64,000 nucleotides of DNA from positions 2,814,001 through 2,878,000 of the forward strand of contig NZ_CP042467.1 of assembly GCF_007993755.1 (NCBI RefSeq), written 5' to 3'. Position numbers and translations under genes: made by a program. This DNA comes from Microvenator marinus (lineage in GTDB: Bacteria > Myxococcota_A > Bradymonadia > Bradymonadales > Bradymonadaceae). The notes beneath the pieces are model-generated. The model worked only from the letters and a program-made list of their open reading frames with translations. It had not been told where the DNA came from and made no database searches. Shown here piece after piece: positions 51,341 to 60,210 of the stretch. Numbering within the stretch: the first letter of the stretch is position 1; each line of letters starts with the position of its first letter.

Positions 51341-51964
51341 TTAGCCCTTGGGCATGGTGACTTCTACGGCGGTTGCCGTGAATTCATAGACCTTGGTCGC
51401 ACCGACCTTGGCTACCTCTTCGGGGGATTTGCCCTCGTCCTCAGCGTAGTGCTTTGCTTCGTCCGCTGGCATTTCGCGTGCGGTCAACTCACCTTCCACG
51501 ATGACCCTTGAACCCGCAGCGTTTCGTGGAACGAAGAAGCCATAGTCTTTCATGCGCACACGGATGGGCTTGTCGATACCTTCACCGGCGAGCGTGAACC
51601 AGCAGCCTTTCTTGGCGCAAACCTGCTCCATGGTGGCGTCGATCTTAAAAGGGCCAGGATGCTCAGCTGCTTTTTCGACGGCAGCGGCGAGCGTCAAAGG
51701 CTCTTCGATGATCGTGAACCGAGAGCCGTAGAGTTTGGTCTCGCCAGCGCCTAGATCTTCGGGAAGCTCAAGCTTGCCCTGTTGTGACGCCGCTCCCGGC
51801 TCTGGAGAATCAGCGGCCTCTGGCGGGGTTTCTTCAACCTTAGGCGCGTCCGCTGGTGCTTCTGCAGGCGCATCAGCTGGGGCGCTCTCAGGTTGAGCAT
51901 CTTTCTTTTCACAGGCCACGAGGCTAAGTCCGAGGACAGCCGCTACAATATAGGATTTCAACAT
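51341..51964 (-). CDS. DUF4920-type lipoprotein
   Basis: 207-residue lipoprotein (GLSLVAC, Cys18) with an Ala/Pro/Glu-rich linker (about 22-62) and a DUF4920-like beta-barrel domain: GSRFTIIEEPLTLAAAVE, MEQVCAKKGCWFTLAGEG, RVRMKDYGFFVPRNAAGSRV. The KGCW/KDYGFFVP blocks are the family signature; OB-fold-like periplasmic proteins of this type have no settled role, and the conserved Cys pair has been suspected of metal or redox binding. First gene of the six-gene operon. Confidence 0.85.
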   Translation of the reverse strand: MLKSYIVAAVLGLSLVACEKKDAQPESAPADAPAEAPADAPKVEETPPEAADSPEPGAASQQGKLELPEDLGAGETKLYGSRFTIIEEPLTLAAAVEKAAEHPGPFKIDATMEQVCAKKGCWFTLAGEGIDKPIRVRMKDYGFFVPRNAAGSRVIVEGELTAREMPADEAKHYAEDEGKSPEEVAKVGATKVYEFTATAVEVTMPKG

Positions 51965-52049
51965 ACCATCACCTCTTGCCGCGAAAATTGGACCATCCCT
52001 GAGCGGCTCGATATTTCAAAATGTTTCCTAGCGCCACAAACTCAGCGCG

Positions 52050-54392
52050 TCAATTCGCGCGCGAGCACGTCGAGATGCGCTTGGTTCCGCCTTGTGGTCG
52101 CTGGACCACCACGTCATTGGCGCACTCCGTGAGTTCGTTGCCTGCCACACCGCCCGAGCAATCTTCGTTGCCGTCGCAGATTCGCGTACAGGCGAGCTCG
52201 GTGGTGGCGCAACGCTTATCAGCGTCGGCGCAAATTGGGTCGTCCACGGGGCACTCACAGGACTCGTCTTGGGCACACTGGGCGTCCGAGTTGCACTGAG
52301 TGTTGTTGTAAGCAAAGGACGTCAAGCAGAGGCCTGAGATGCACTCACCCCCGTTGGCGCACGTATCACCTAGGTCTTTGGTGCCGATCGGCGCCTCGCA
52401 GATCAGGTCCACATCGTTCGCGATGGTGTCTGGGCTGATGGTGCAGACGTTTCCGTTGGAGCAGTCGGTGTTGTCGGTGCAGACGTCCACACAGAAGCCG
52501 AGCTGGGTCACGGTACCCATGGAGGAGTAGCCAAAGGTGGTGCAGCCCTGACCTGAGGCGCAATCGGTGTCATCGTTACAAATCACGGAGCAGTAGGTTC
52601 CCTGAAGGCAGATATTCTCACGGCACTGAGAATTGGTGGTACATGGGTCGCCAAGCTGGCCCGCGGCTGCGTTATTTGGCAACTCGCAGAAGGTCTCGTA
52701 AGTGTTCGAGGCGTTGAGCCGGATATCACTGCAGACCCTGACGCCATCTGTACATGAGGACGAGTCCGAGCAGCCTTGATCAGCGAGCGTTTCACAGATT
52801 TGGAAATCCCCGCTGAGGCCGCCTTTGACCACCGTTCTGTCTTGGCAAAGCTGGTTGTTTCCGCACTGATTGGCGTCTGTACAGACGTCGGAGCAGAATC
52901 CGTTGGTACAAAGAAGGCTTGCACAATCGTTGTCTTGGGTACACGCCGTGCCGCTCGCGAGTCCACCGGTGACAGGCACGCATACCGCTTCAAGCCCGTC
53001 ATTTGAGGTATTCTCGATGATGGAGCAACGCTGCCCCGAAGGACATGAGGTGTTGGAGGTACAAGGCGTTGGAGCCACGGGGACACACATGGACACGGCC
53101 TCTTGGCCTCCCTGGAAGTCGACATCGACGCTTCCACAGATATAACCGGCCGTTGGGCAGTCTGCGTTGGTCTGACAGGGGTTCGTGCAGACGTCTCGGA
53201 AACGCGTCTCGAGGCAGTAGTTGGCACCGCAGGTTGCGTTGGAGGTACAGACCTGACCCAGATTTCCGCCGCCCGCGTTGGGTGCACGGCAAAAGAGGTC
53301 TACGCCGGCGTTTGAGGCGCGTACGAAGCAGGTCTCGGAGGCGCGGCACGCATCGCGGTTTTCACATTCTACGGGTGGAACACAAACCGAAGCGTTGGCG
53401 GTCCCCGCGCTCACCTCGATGGACGAGAGTTGGCAGGAGAAGTCTGGGGCGCTGGCGCAATCGCCTCCGGCCTGACATGGAGCGGCGCAGAGGCCGTTGA
53501 GGCACAAGTTTTGGGCGCAATCCGAGTCGGCGGCGCACGTGTCTCCGGTCTCGCCACCACCTGAATTCGGGGCGCCGCATGAGAAGGTTATGGCGGTGCT
53601 GGTCTTGGTCGCGATGCAGCGGCCTGTGGGGCATTGCGAGTCGGAGAGACACTCGTCTTCGGGGCGTGGCACGCAGATCGCGACTTCGTTTGCGGCGCCA
53701 CCTTCGGAGATGTCGGTGGTTCGGCAGAGGTAGGAGCCGTCGGTGGCGCAATCGTTGGGGCGCTCACATGGCTTGGTGCAGGCTCCGTCCACGCAGAGGT
53801 TGCTTCGGCATTCTGAATCCATGCTGCACGACTCGCCGAGGTCTAGATCGCCAACGGGAGCACGGCAAAGCAATGGGTCGACCGCATCGGTTCGGTCTAC
53901 CACACAGACCGTGTTATTGGCGCAGTTTGAGTCACTAAGGCAGGGGTTTGGTTCTGGGATGCAGACGTCGAGGTCAAAGGTCCCGCCTGAGGTCAACGGA
54001 ATCTGTGAAGTCTCACACACAAACCCTGTTGGGCAGGTTCCGCAAGGGTCGGCACAGATGCCGTTGAGGCAGATTCCAGACTGGCATTCGGCGCCTGTTG
54101 AGCATACGTCACCGGTGGTCCCCGGTCCTGAAGTTCCACATTCGCCAAGCCCGGTTTCGAGGTCGTAGACGCAGACTTCTGGTGCTTCACACTCTTGATG
54201 CGTGGTGCAACTCTGCGCCGTCATATCCACCGGCATATCGGCTTGATTGGTGTTGTTCGGAGGCTCAACGGTATTGTTGTTGGTCCCTGTGTTGGTGTTG
54301 TTTGGCGGAAAGATTACCGAGGACGCTGGGTCATCCGTACATCCACCCACAAGAACAAGAGCAACAAATCCATACAGAAAGTGACGATACAT
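52050..54392 (-). CDS. Large Cys-rich lipoprotein with seven tandem Dickkopf-like modules
   Basis: 780-residue lipoprotein (ALVLVGGC, Cys18), Asn/Thr-rich linker (about 28-52), then about seven modules of about 95 residues. Each opens with G-x-x-C-x5-C-x4-C-x2-G-x-C, for example GDVCSTGAECQSGICLNGIC, GESCSMDSECRSNLCVDGAC, GDTCAADSDCAQNLCLNGLC and GTACTQDNDCASLLCTNGFC, followed by more Cys knots and a strand ending CVP. Dozens of disulfides are likely after export. Function unknown; it looks like a surface stalk or binding array. Confidence 0.8.
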   Translation of the reverse strand: MYRHFLYGFVALVLVGGCTDDPASSVIFPPNNTNTGTNNNTVEPPNNTNQADMPVDMTAQSCTTHQECEAPEVCVYDLETGLGECGTSGPGTTGDVCSTGAECQSGICLNGICADPCGTCPTGFVCETSQIPLTSGGTFDLDVCIPEPNPCLSDSNCANNTVCVVDRTDAVDPLLCRAPVGDLDLGESCSMDSECRSNLCVDGACTKPCERPNDCATDGSYLCRTTDISEGGAANEVAICVPRPEDECLSDSQCPTGRCIATKTSTAITFSCGAPNSGGGETGDTCAADSDCAQNLCLNGLCAAPCQAGGDCASAPDFSCQLSSIEVSAGTANASVCVPPVECENRDACRASETCFVRASNAGVDLFCRAPNAGGGNLGQVCTSNATCGANYCLETRFRDVCTNPCQTNADCPTAGYICGSVDVDFQGGQEAVSMCVPVAPTPCTSNTSCPSGQRCSIIENTSNDGLEAVCVPVTGGLASGTACTQDNDCASLLCTNGFCSDVCTDANQCGNNQLCQDRTVVKGGLSGDFQICETLADQGCSDSSSCTDGVRVCSDIRLNASNTYETFCELPNNAAAGQLGDPCTTNSQCRENICLQGTYCSVICNDDTDCASGQGCTTFGYSSMGTVTQLGFCVDVCTDNTDCSNGNVCTISPDTIANDVDLICEAPIGTKDLGDTCANGGECISGLCLTSFAYNNTQCNSDAQCAQDESCECPVDDPICADADKRCATTELACTRICDGNEDCSGGVAGNELTECANDVVVQRPQGGTKRISTCSRAN

Positions 54393-54473
54393 AAAGCTAC
54401 CTCGCTGGGCTAATGCCGCGCATCATAACGACATGTTCAATTATCGCAAGCACAGCGGTAGAGGCGGCTTTTT

Positions 54474-56060
54474 CTACTCGGGGAACCCGCGTTGAAGGGT
54501 GTCTACTGGGATCACCTGACGCGCAGCCCAGTCGATATCTGCTACGTGCCAGAAGTCCTGGTCACCCATGAGCTTGCGAGGAGCTTCGTGAACGAGCACG
54601 CCACCGATATAGACTCGGATGGTGGAGTAACTTGAGCCATAGCCATGGTGAGCGAAGTAGTGGACGCCCACGCTATACCGAACGTTCTGAGGATTATCGA
54701 GGTTGATATTCTCCGGCCCCCAACCACTCACGTCGTCAATGTCGAGGCTTGGGTCATCGTCCCAGCCCGTCTGGGTTCCGTCAGGCCGAACCTCGCGCGG
54801 CGTAGCCCAGTCTGGGTTGAGGTTTCTCCAAAAACAGTCGTAGGGCGTCTGATCCCATTGCCCGTTGGGATGAACCAGGTGGACGTCCATATCGGCACCC
54901 GATGAATCCTGTTGATTCGGGTCGTTCGGGGTATCCCAGACCAGTTGAATGTGGATGTCTTGGTCGGCAGTTGCGCGAACCCTGAGACGCGCTGTTTGAC
55001 AGGAGGGCACGCCGAATTCCGAAACCACTCTCAGGTCCACCATGTACTCACCGGCGAGGTCCAACCAAAGCCGTACGTTTTCCGAGCCGAGGTTCGGCTC
55101 GAGTCGCGCCGCACTATCCTGCGGCCGGCCTACCAAAGACCACTCATAAGTCACGGACTGACCTTCGGGATCGTAAGAATCTCCGGCACTCAGTTCAATA
55201 TTATCCAGCGGGAGTGCATCGATCACGTTGATTGGGTTTGCTGTGACCGTTTGTCCCTGTGGGTTGGACCCCGTGATGATGGCCACCGGGCACTCGCGGT
55301 CTTTTCCGTAACCACGAAGCTCGACGACTTTGCGCTCCTCGAAATAGTCGTTGGAGGACACGATCAACTGCCCTTCGTAGGCGCCTGAGCGCGTAGGTAC
55401 AAAGGTGAGGGAAATCTCAACAAATTCACCGGGCTCTAAGGAGGTTTCGTCTCGAGACAGCGGCGCCTCAAAGCCTTCTCCCACCAGGTCTTCGAGCATG
55501 AAGGTGGTGGTCGCGTTCGATGAGCAGTTCGATATCTTGAGATCGCGCGACGAAGTCTCGTTCAGAAAGGGGTCTACGGTCCCAAAGTCCACGGCTTGCG
55601 GCTCGATCGCGAGACACGGGAAACGCTGGTTCGCGAAAATCTCCACCTTCCATCGCGGATTTTCGGGGTCATTTGAGAAAATGACGAGCTCACCATTTCG
55701 CGGCTCTTCATCGAGTGCACGGTAGTTCACTCGAATCATGACAGACTCACCGACGGGAACGGATAGTTCTTCATCCAATCCCCGCACTTCGAATTCTGCT
55801 GTGCTTTCGTACCCAGAGATGATGAGGACTTCCTTACCGACGTTGCGGATCTCGAGAGGAATACTGCTCGACTCGCCGGCATCCATATCGCCGAAATTCA
55901 GGCGTGTTTCCGAGAGAATTTGAGGCTGGAAGTTCGTTGAATAATTGCCAAATGAGTTCGGTTTGAAAACATCCACAGGTGTGGACTGCTCTGGTTCCGG
56001 GCAACCTACAACGATGGCGCTCATGGTAAGTAAGAGCGAAAGCAAGATGGATTGTCGCAT
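54474..56060 (-). CDS. Lipoprotein with ASH/choice-of-anchor, PKD-like and YfaP-like domains
   Basis: 528-residue lipoprotein (LTMSAIVVGC, Cys20). Two ASH-type (choice-of-anchor D/MSP-like) Ig domains at about 50-150 (LNFGDMDAGESSSIPLEIRN) and 155-260 (VDFGTVDPFLNETSSRDLKISN), a PKD-like domain at about 275-380 (LSAGDSYDPEGQSVTYEWSL) and a C-terminal YfaP/DUF2135-like domain (about 385-510: DMDVHLVHPNGQW, VRYSVGVHYFAHHGYG). It is an all-beta extracytoplasmic protein, probably structural or adhesive. Likely a single-gene unit. Confidence 0.8.
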   Translation of the reverse strand: MRQSILLSLLLTMSAIVVGCPEPEQSTPVDVFKPNSFGNYSTNFQPQILSETRLNFGDMDAGESSSIPLEIRNVGKEVLIISGYESTAEFEVRGLDEELSVPVGESVMIRVNYRALDEEPRNGELVIFSNDPENPRWKVEIFANQRFPCLAIEPQAVDFGTVDPFLNETSSRDLKISNCSSNATTTFMLEDLVGEGFEAPLSRDETSLEPGEFVEISLTFVPTRSGAYEGQLIVSSNDYFEERKVVELRGYGKDRECPVAIITGSNPQGQTVTANPINVIDALPLDNIELSAGDSYDPEGQSVTYEWSLVGRPQDSAARLEPNLGSENVRLWLDLAGEYMVDLRVVSEFGVPSCQTARLRVRATADQDIHIQLVWDTPNDPNQQDSSGADMDVHLVHPNGQWDQTPYDCFWRNLNPDWATPREVRPDGTQTGWDDDPSLDIDDVSGWGPENINLDNPQNVRYSVGVHYFAHHGYGSSYSTIRVYIGGVLVHEAPRKLMGDQDFWHVADIDWAARQVIPVDTLQRGFPE

Positions 56061-56245
56061 TCAGGTCCTCTCAGGTTCGGCGCAAAGATGGAGTTTAGCG
56101 TATCTGGAGCAAAAACTCACATATTTGATCAACTAACCTTTAGGAAGCACGAGTTATGCCAATCGTGCGCACGGCTTCGACCGCGTGGAATGGGCGTTGC
56201 AGAACGATCGATCCTCGAATTTCTGAAAAGCTGGGGGGACTTCGA

Positions 56246-57211
56246 TCAGCAGAAATCTGAGACTCGGAGCACCTTGTGTGCTCGATGCAGGATAGAGTCG
56301 TCCACGCCCATGGCGCGCATAGTCTCGAAATTCTTCTGAAGCGGGTTATCGAGCGCGTTCAGGTCGCGCACGGCCTTTAGGCCAAGCTTTGGCGCGAAGA
56401 CCACGGGCGAGATGGGTACGGGAAAATCACTACCGTAGATCACGCGTGAGCGGGCGAGCTCGCTTGCGAGCACTTTGGAGAGGTACTGGAAGCGCGAGAT
56501 CGAAGCCATGGCCGAGATATCGCCGTAGAGATTCGGGAATTCGGAGAGCATATCGTGCCAGTCTCCAAAATCCTCCTCGAAGAAATGAGCCGTGCCCGCG
56601 CCCGCACAATGCGCGGCGATCACGCGCACACCCAACTCGAGCGGCAGCCTGAGGCGCCCTGGCTTTCCCCAGAGTTGGTTGACCGGCGGGATGGTGTGTT
56701 CAAACGAAGTGTGAGTCAGGAGCGGCACCCCCAGGGCGGCCATCTTCTCGTAAAACGGCGCAAAGTCAGGGTTTGCCGGGTCGAAGTCCTGACTATTGGG
56801 TAGCCATTTGATTGCCACTGAGCCTGCCTCAACAACGCGTTCGAGCTCGTCGATCGCATCTCGACGCATGGGGTTTACACTGCAAATAGGGAGCAGCTGT
56901 TCGGACTCACGAGCGACGTCAAGTACGTAATCGTTTGAGACGTATACATGAGTTCTGGCTTCATCGATTTTGCCCTTGGCGTCGTAGATCGCGTCGAGCC
57001 CCAAGAGGCACGCCGCATCCACATCCGATCCGTGGACCCACTCAACCAGCCGTGAGCGATAGGCAGAATCGAGTTTATCGCGTGAAATCCCGCGCAGGCC
57101 GAGCAAGCGAGACAAGCCGTAGAATACGACGCCACTGCTCATTCGTTTGCTCACAAACGAGCCCTTGGCGCCGTTGACACCGATCAGATGGACGTGTGCG
57201 TCGATTATCAT
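56246..57211 (-). CDS. Amidohydrolase_2-family metal-dependent hydrolase
   Basis: 321-residue TIM-barrel protein. IIDAHVHLIG holds the first metal pair (H-x-H), AIKWLPNSQ the barrel strand, PLLTHTSFEH and VIAAHCAGAGTAH further His ligands, and VIYGSDFPVPISP the catalytic Asp. Relatives include decarboxylases and lactone or amide hydrolases; the substrate is unknown. ATG at 57211 overlaps the stop of the FHA-ABC transporter gene (ATGA), making it the last gene of a five-gene operon. Confidence 0.85.
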   Translation of the reverse strand: MIIDAHVHLIGVNGAKGSFVSKRMSSGVVFYGLSRLLGLRGISRDKLDSAYRSRLVEWVHGSDVDAACLLGLDAIYDAKGKIDEARTHVYVSNDYVLDVARESEQLLPICSVNPMRRDAIDELERVVEAGSVAIKWLPNSQDFDPANPDFAPFYEKMAALGVPLLTHTSFEHTIPPVNQLWGKPGRLRLPLELGVRVIAAHCAGAGTAHFFEEDFGDWHDMLSEFPNLYGDISAMASISRFQYLSKVLASELARSRVIYGSDFPVPISPVVFAPKLGLKAVRDLNALDNPLQKNFETMRAMGVDDSILHRAHKVLRVSDFC

Positions 57212-60162
57212 CGTTCTCTAATTTTTAGGACAAGGACCACACCAAAGAGCGTCAAGAGCGCGAGACCGGCGAGCACCGCAAAGTCGATGCGCAGACGGGT
57301 CTCAGTATCGCCGAAGAACCGGTCGATCGGGTTCGGTGGAGGAGGAGGCGCAGGCAGGCCGGGCGCGATGGGTTTCGGGTAGTCCGACGCGCTCATTTCG
57401 TAGGCGTCGGAGAGGTGTTCGGTCTGGAGGAATCCTTCAAACGCCCAGCGGCTCACTGTGGAGTGCGCAAGCACCTTCGTGGCCAAGTTCATTTCGGCCA
57501 CGGGCATGATCGCGCCGCCCAAAATAACCTGGGGAATCAGCAAGAGCGGTACCAGGGCCATGGCCGCCTCGGTGGTACGAACGATGGCCGAGAGAAAGAG
57601 CCCCATCCCAACCCCAACCATCGCGGCGCACCAGAGCAGGCCGAGGTGGTAGATGGGGTTACCCCAGAAATCGAGCGCGAAATACGTCAGGAGCAGGAGC
57701 GTCGCGCATTGGAAAAGGCAGAGAAGCCCCAAAACAGTGAACTTGCTCAGCACGTAGGCCAGGACCGAGAGATTGACCATTCGCTCGCGGCGGTAGATGG
57801 CTTGTTCGCCTACAATCTCGCGCGCCGCATTCGAGCAGCCGAACCAAATCGCCGAGATCACCAGCAGGAACAACGCATAGGGCGTAAACTGGAGGCGACT
57901 CATTACGCCTTCTACCTCCGCCACGAAGACCATATTGAGCAATATTGCGATGATCGGCGCCTGCACGAGCAGAATGAACATGCCGAGCCGGTCTTTGACT
58001 TTTACTGCGAGGTATCTACGGCAGAGCGTAAACCACTGGCGCACGGAGAACTTGGGTTTCTTTCGCGTGCCCGAACCTGTCACCGCAACACCGGCGCGGT
58101 TCTTCTTTCGATCTTCGACATATTCCGCGTGATACCGGCTCTGCCTGAACCTCGCCGCGAAAGTCTCCATGGGCTCACCCGCGCGCGAAGCCTCCACAAT
58201 GGGGCGCATACAATTGCCCGGATCACCAAGTATCGTCTCGGCCTCCGGCGTGCCCGGCCGAACTTCCGGGTTAAAATAGAAGAGCGAATCGGGAAACGCT
58301 GGCCCGTAATAAACTTGTTCGCCTTCTGCGAGGTAGAGCACGTTATCGAGGAGCCGGTAGGCCTGTGGAGACGGCTGGTGCACGGTCAACAAGATGGTTC
58401 GACCACCGTCGGCGAGCTTTCTGAGAAGTCGCAAGACATTGAGCGCATCTTCGCTCGCAAGACCGCTTGTAGGCTCGTCCAAACACAAAAGGCTAGGCTC
58501 GGTCAGGAGCTCCAGGGCGAGGTTGACGCGCTTTCTTTGACCGCCGGATATGCCCTTTTGTTCGGGCGTTCCGATGCGCAGATTTCGAGTCTGTTCGATC
58601 TCCAAATCCATGAGGACTTGCATGATTCGGCGCTCGATTTCTTCATCGCTCGTATCGGGAGGCAACCTTAGCTTAGCCGTGTAATAGAGCGCCTCGTAGA
58701 CCGTGAGTTGATGATGGATGATATCGTCTTGAGGTACGTAACCTATGGCGCCGCGAAAACGATCGTAGTTGAGCGAAAGGTCGTCTCCGTTAATAAGCGT
58801 GCGGCCGTACGTGGGTTTCAGATAGCCGATAAGGCTCATCAAGAGGGTGGTCTTTCCGGAGCCAGAAGGCCCCAAAAGCCCCATGAACTCGGTGGGATAG
58901 ACCGTAAACGAGATCCCATCGAGGATCCTCGCGACGGATTTACCGCTCTTGAACTCGACACGCACGTTCTCGGCCTGGAGGAGAATATCGCCCTTGTATG
59001 AGCGCTGAATCGCGCCGCGCGCCATGTCGAGGCGAACCGCATACGAGCCAAAACTCACGGTGTTTTCAGGGTCGATTTTGGCACGCTTGATCTTTTTTCC
59101 GTCGACGAACGTGCCGTTTGCGGAGTCGAGGTCCTCGAGCCAGAGCTCTCCGTGCGCACGAATCAGGCGCGCGTGGTGCCTCGAGATCTGAGGTGCGTCG
59201 ATGACGATATCGTTGTCCTGTCCACGCCCTATGGTGATGACGTCCTTGTCGGTCGGGAGCGGCATTTGGCCTGCGTCCGACGACGAGAGATTCGGGTCCA
59301 TAAAGTCCCGAATTCGATTCACCGGAAATCGATAGCTGCCGAGGAAGAGCACGTCGTCGTCTTGGACGAGCGCCGATTTGACCAGGTTTGTTCGGTCGTT
59401 GACCGCAACGCCGTTCGCCGAATCTAGGTCTTCGACTCTCCAGCCATTTCCGGCCCAGGTGATCCGCACGTGATGACGCGAAATCTGAGGGGCATCGAGG
59501 ATGATATCGCAATCAGGTTCTCGCCCGATGGTGATGGGGCGGATCAGGCCTCCGCTGACTGCGATGGCCTGAGTAGGTCTGTGGTCATTGTCTGGCAAGA
59601 GGCGCTGCGTCACATCTTGATTGAGCGTAAATTTGTAGGACCCGAGTCCGATCTCATCGCCCGGATTCACCCATGCTCGGCTAACGCGGTGGCCGTTTAC
59701 GGTGGTTCCGTTGGTGGACCCCAAATCTTCCAGAACGTAGCGTTTCTCGACGAGTGCAATGCGCGCGTGAAACCCAGAGACCATCGGGCGCGGGATTACG
59801 AGATCGTTTTCCGCGTCGTACCCAATTCTCAGGCAAGGTGCGTCGATGGAAATCTCAGGCGCCTCGCGCGGTGCGGGCATGGCGAACGCGTCGGTGCCAT
59901 TCTTAGGGACCTTTTTGAGTTCTGAATGCGTGTTTTGGGCCGGTCTCTTTTGGGAAGGATCGCGCTCAAGGTCAGCCGGAGGAGCGCCCAGTGCGGGACC
60001 CGGCTTTAGCGCCGGCATCGAGAGACTTTGCGTGGAGATTTCGGGACGTGTCATCTCAGCGCGAGGCGCGCTCAACATCGGTGGCAAAACGAGGCCACAG
60101 CCCTGACATAACGTTTCGTTATCAGGATTCTGAAATCCGCAATTAGGACACGATAGAGACAT
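57208..60162 (-). CDS. Triple-FHA ABCG-like ABC transporter
   Basis: 984 residues. An N-terminal zinc ribbon (CPNC ... CQGC) and linker lead to three FHA domains at about 105-180, 206-282 and 306-380 (the last two both with APQISRHHxR), which bind phosphothreonine peptides. The ABC ATPase (about 396-635) has Walker A GPSGSGKT, signature ISGGQRKR, Walker B/D-loop LLCLDEPTSGLAS and H-loop TVHQPS. The C-terminal six-helix ABC-2/ABCG membrane half contains VQAPIIA, IWFGC, YRRERMVNLSV and ALVPLLLIPQVIL. Order ATPase-then-membrane is ABCG-like, so it should dimerise. Control by a Ser/Thr kinase is inferred; no kinase gene is in the window. The ATG at 60162 starts at the zinc ribbon. Confidence 0.93.
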   Translation of the reverse strand: MSLSCPNCGFQNPDNETLCQGCGLVLPPMLSAPRAEMTRPEISTQSLSMPALKPGPALGAPPADLERDPSQKRPAQNTHSELKKVPKNGTDAFAMPAPREAPEISIDAPCLRIGYDAENDLVIPRPMVSGFHARIALVEKRYVLEDLGSTNGTTVNGHRVSRAWVNPGDEIGLGSYKFTLNQDVTQRLLPDNDHRPTQAIAVSGGLIRPITIGREPDCDIILDAPQISRHHVRITWAGNGWRVEDLDSANGVAVNDRTNLVKSALVQDDDVLFLGSYRFPVNRIRDFMDPNLSSSDAGQMPLPTDKDVITIGRGQDNDIVIDAPQISRHHARLIRAHGELWLEDLDSANGTFVDGKKIKRAKIDPENTVSFGSYAVRLDMARGAIQRSYKGDILLQAENVRVEFKSGKSVARILDGISFTVYPTEFMGLLGPSGSGKTTLLMSLIGYLKPTYGRTLINGDDLSLNYDRFRGAIGYVPQDDIIHHQLTVYEALYYTAKLRLPPDTSDEEIERRIMQVLMDLEIEQTRNLRIGTPEQKGISGGQRKRVNLALELLTEPSLLCLDEPTSGLASEDALNVLRLLRKLADGGRTILLTVHQPSPQAYRLLDNVLYLAEGEQVYYGPAFPDSLFYFNPEVRPGTPEAETILGDPGNCMRPIVEASRAGEPMETFAARFRQSRYHAEYVEDRKKNRAGVAVTGSGTRKKPKFSVRQWFTLCRRYLAVKVKDRLGMFILLVQAPIIAILLNMVFVAEVEGVMSRLQFTPYALFLLVISAIWFGCSNAAREIVGEQAIYRRERMVNLSVLAYVLSKFTVLGLLCLFQCATLLLLTYFALDFWGNPIYHLGLLWCAAMVGVGMGLFLSAIVRTTEAAMALVPLLLIPQVILGGAIMPVAEMNLATKVLAHSTVSRWAFEGFLQTEHLSDAYEMSASDYPKPIAPGLPAPPPPPNPIDRFFGDTETRLRIDFAVLAGLALLTLFGVVLVLKIRER

Positions 60163-60210
60163 GGCGGTCTTATACGACACGTTTGTCTAAGTCGCGAGCA
60201 ACAAGTGAGG

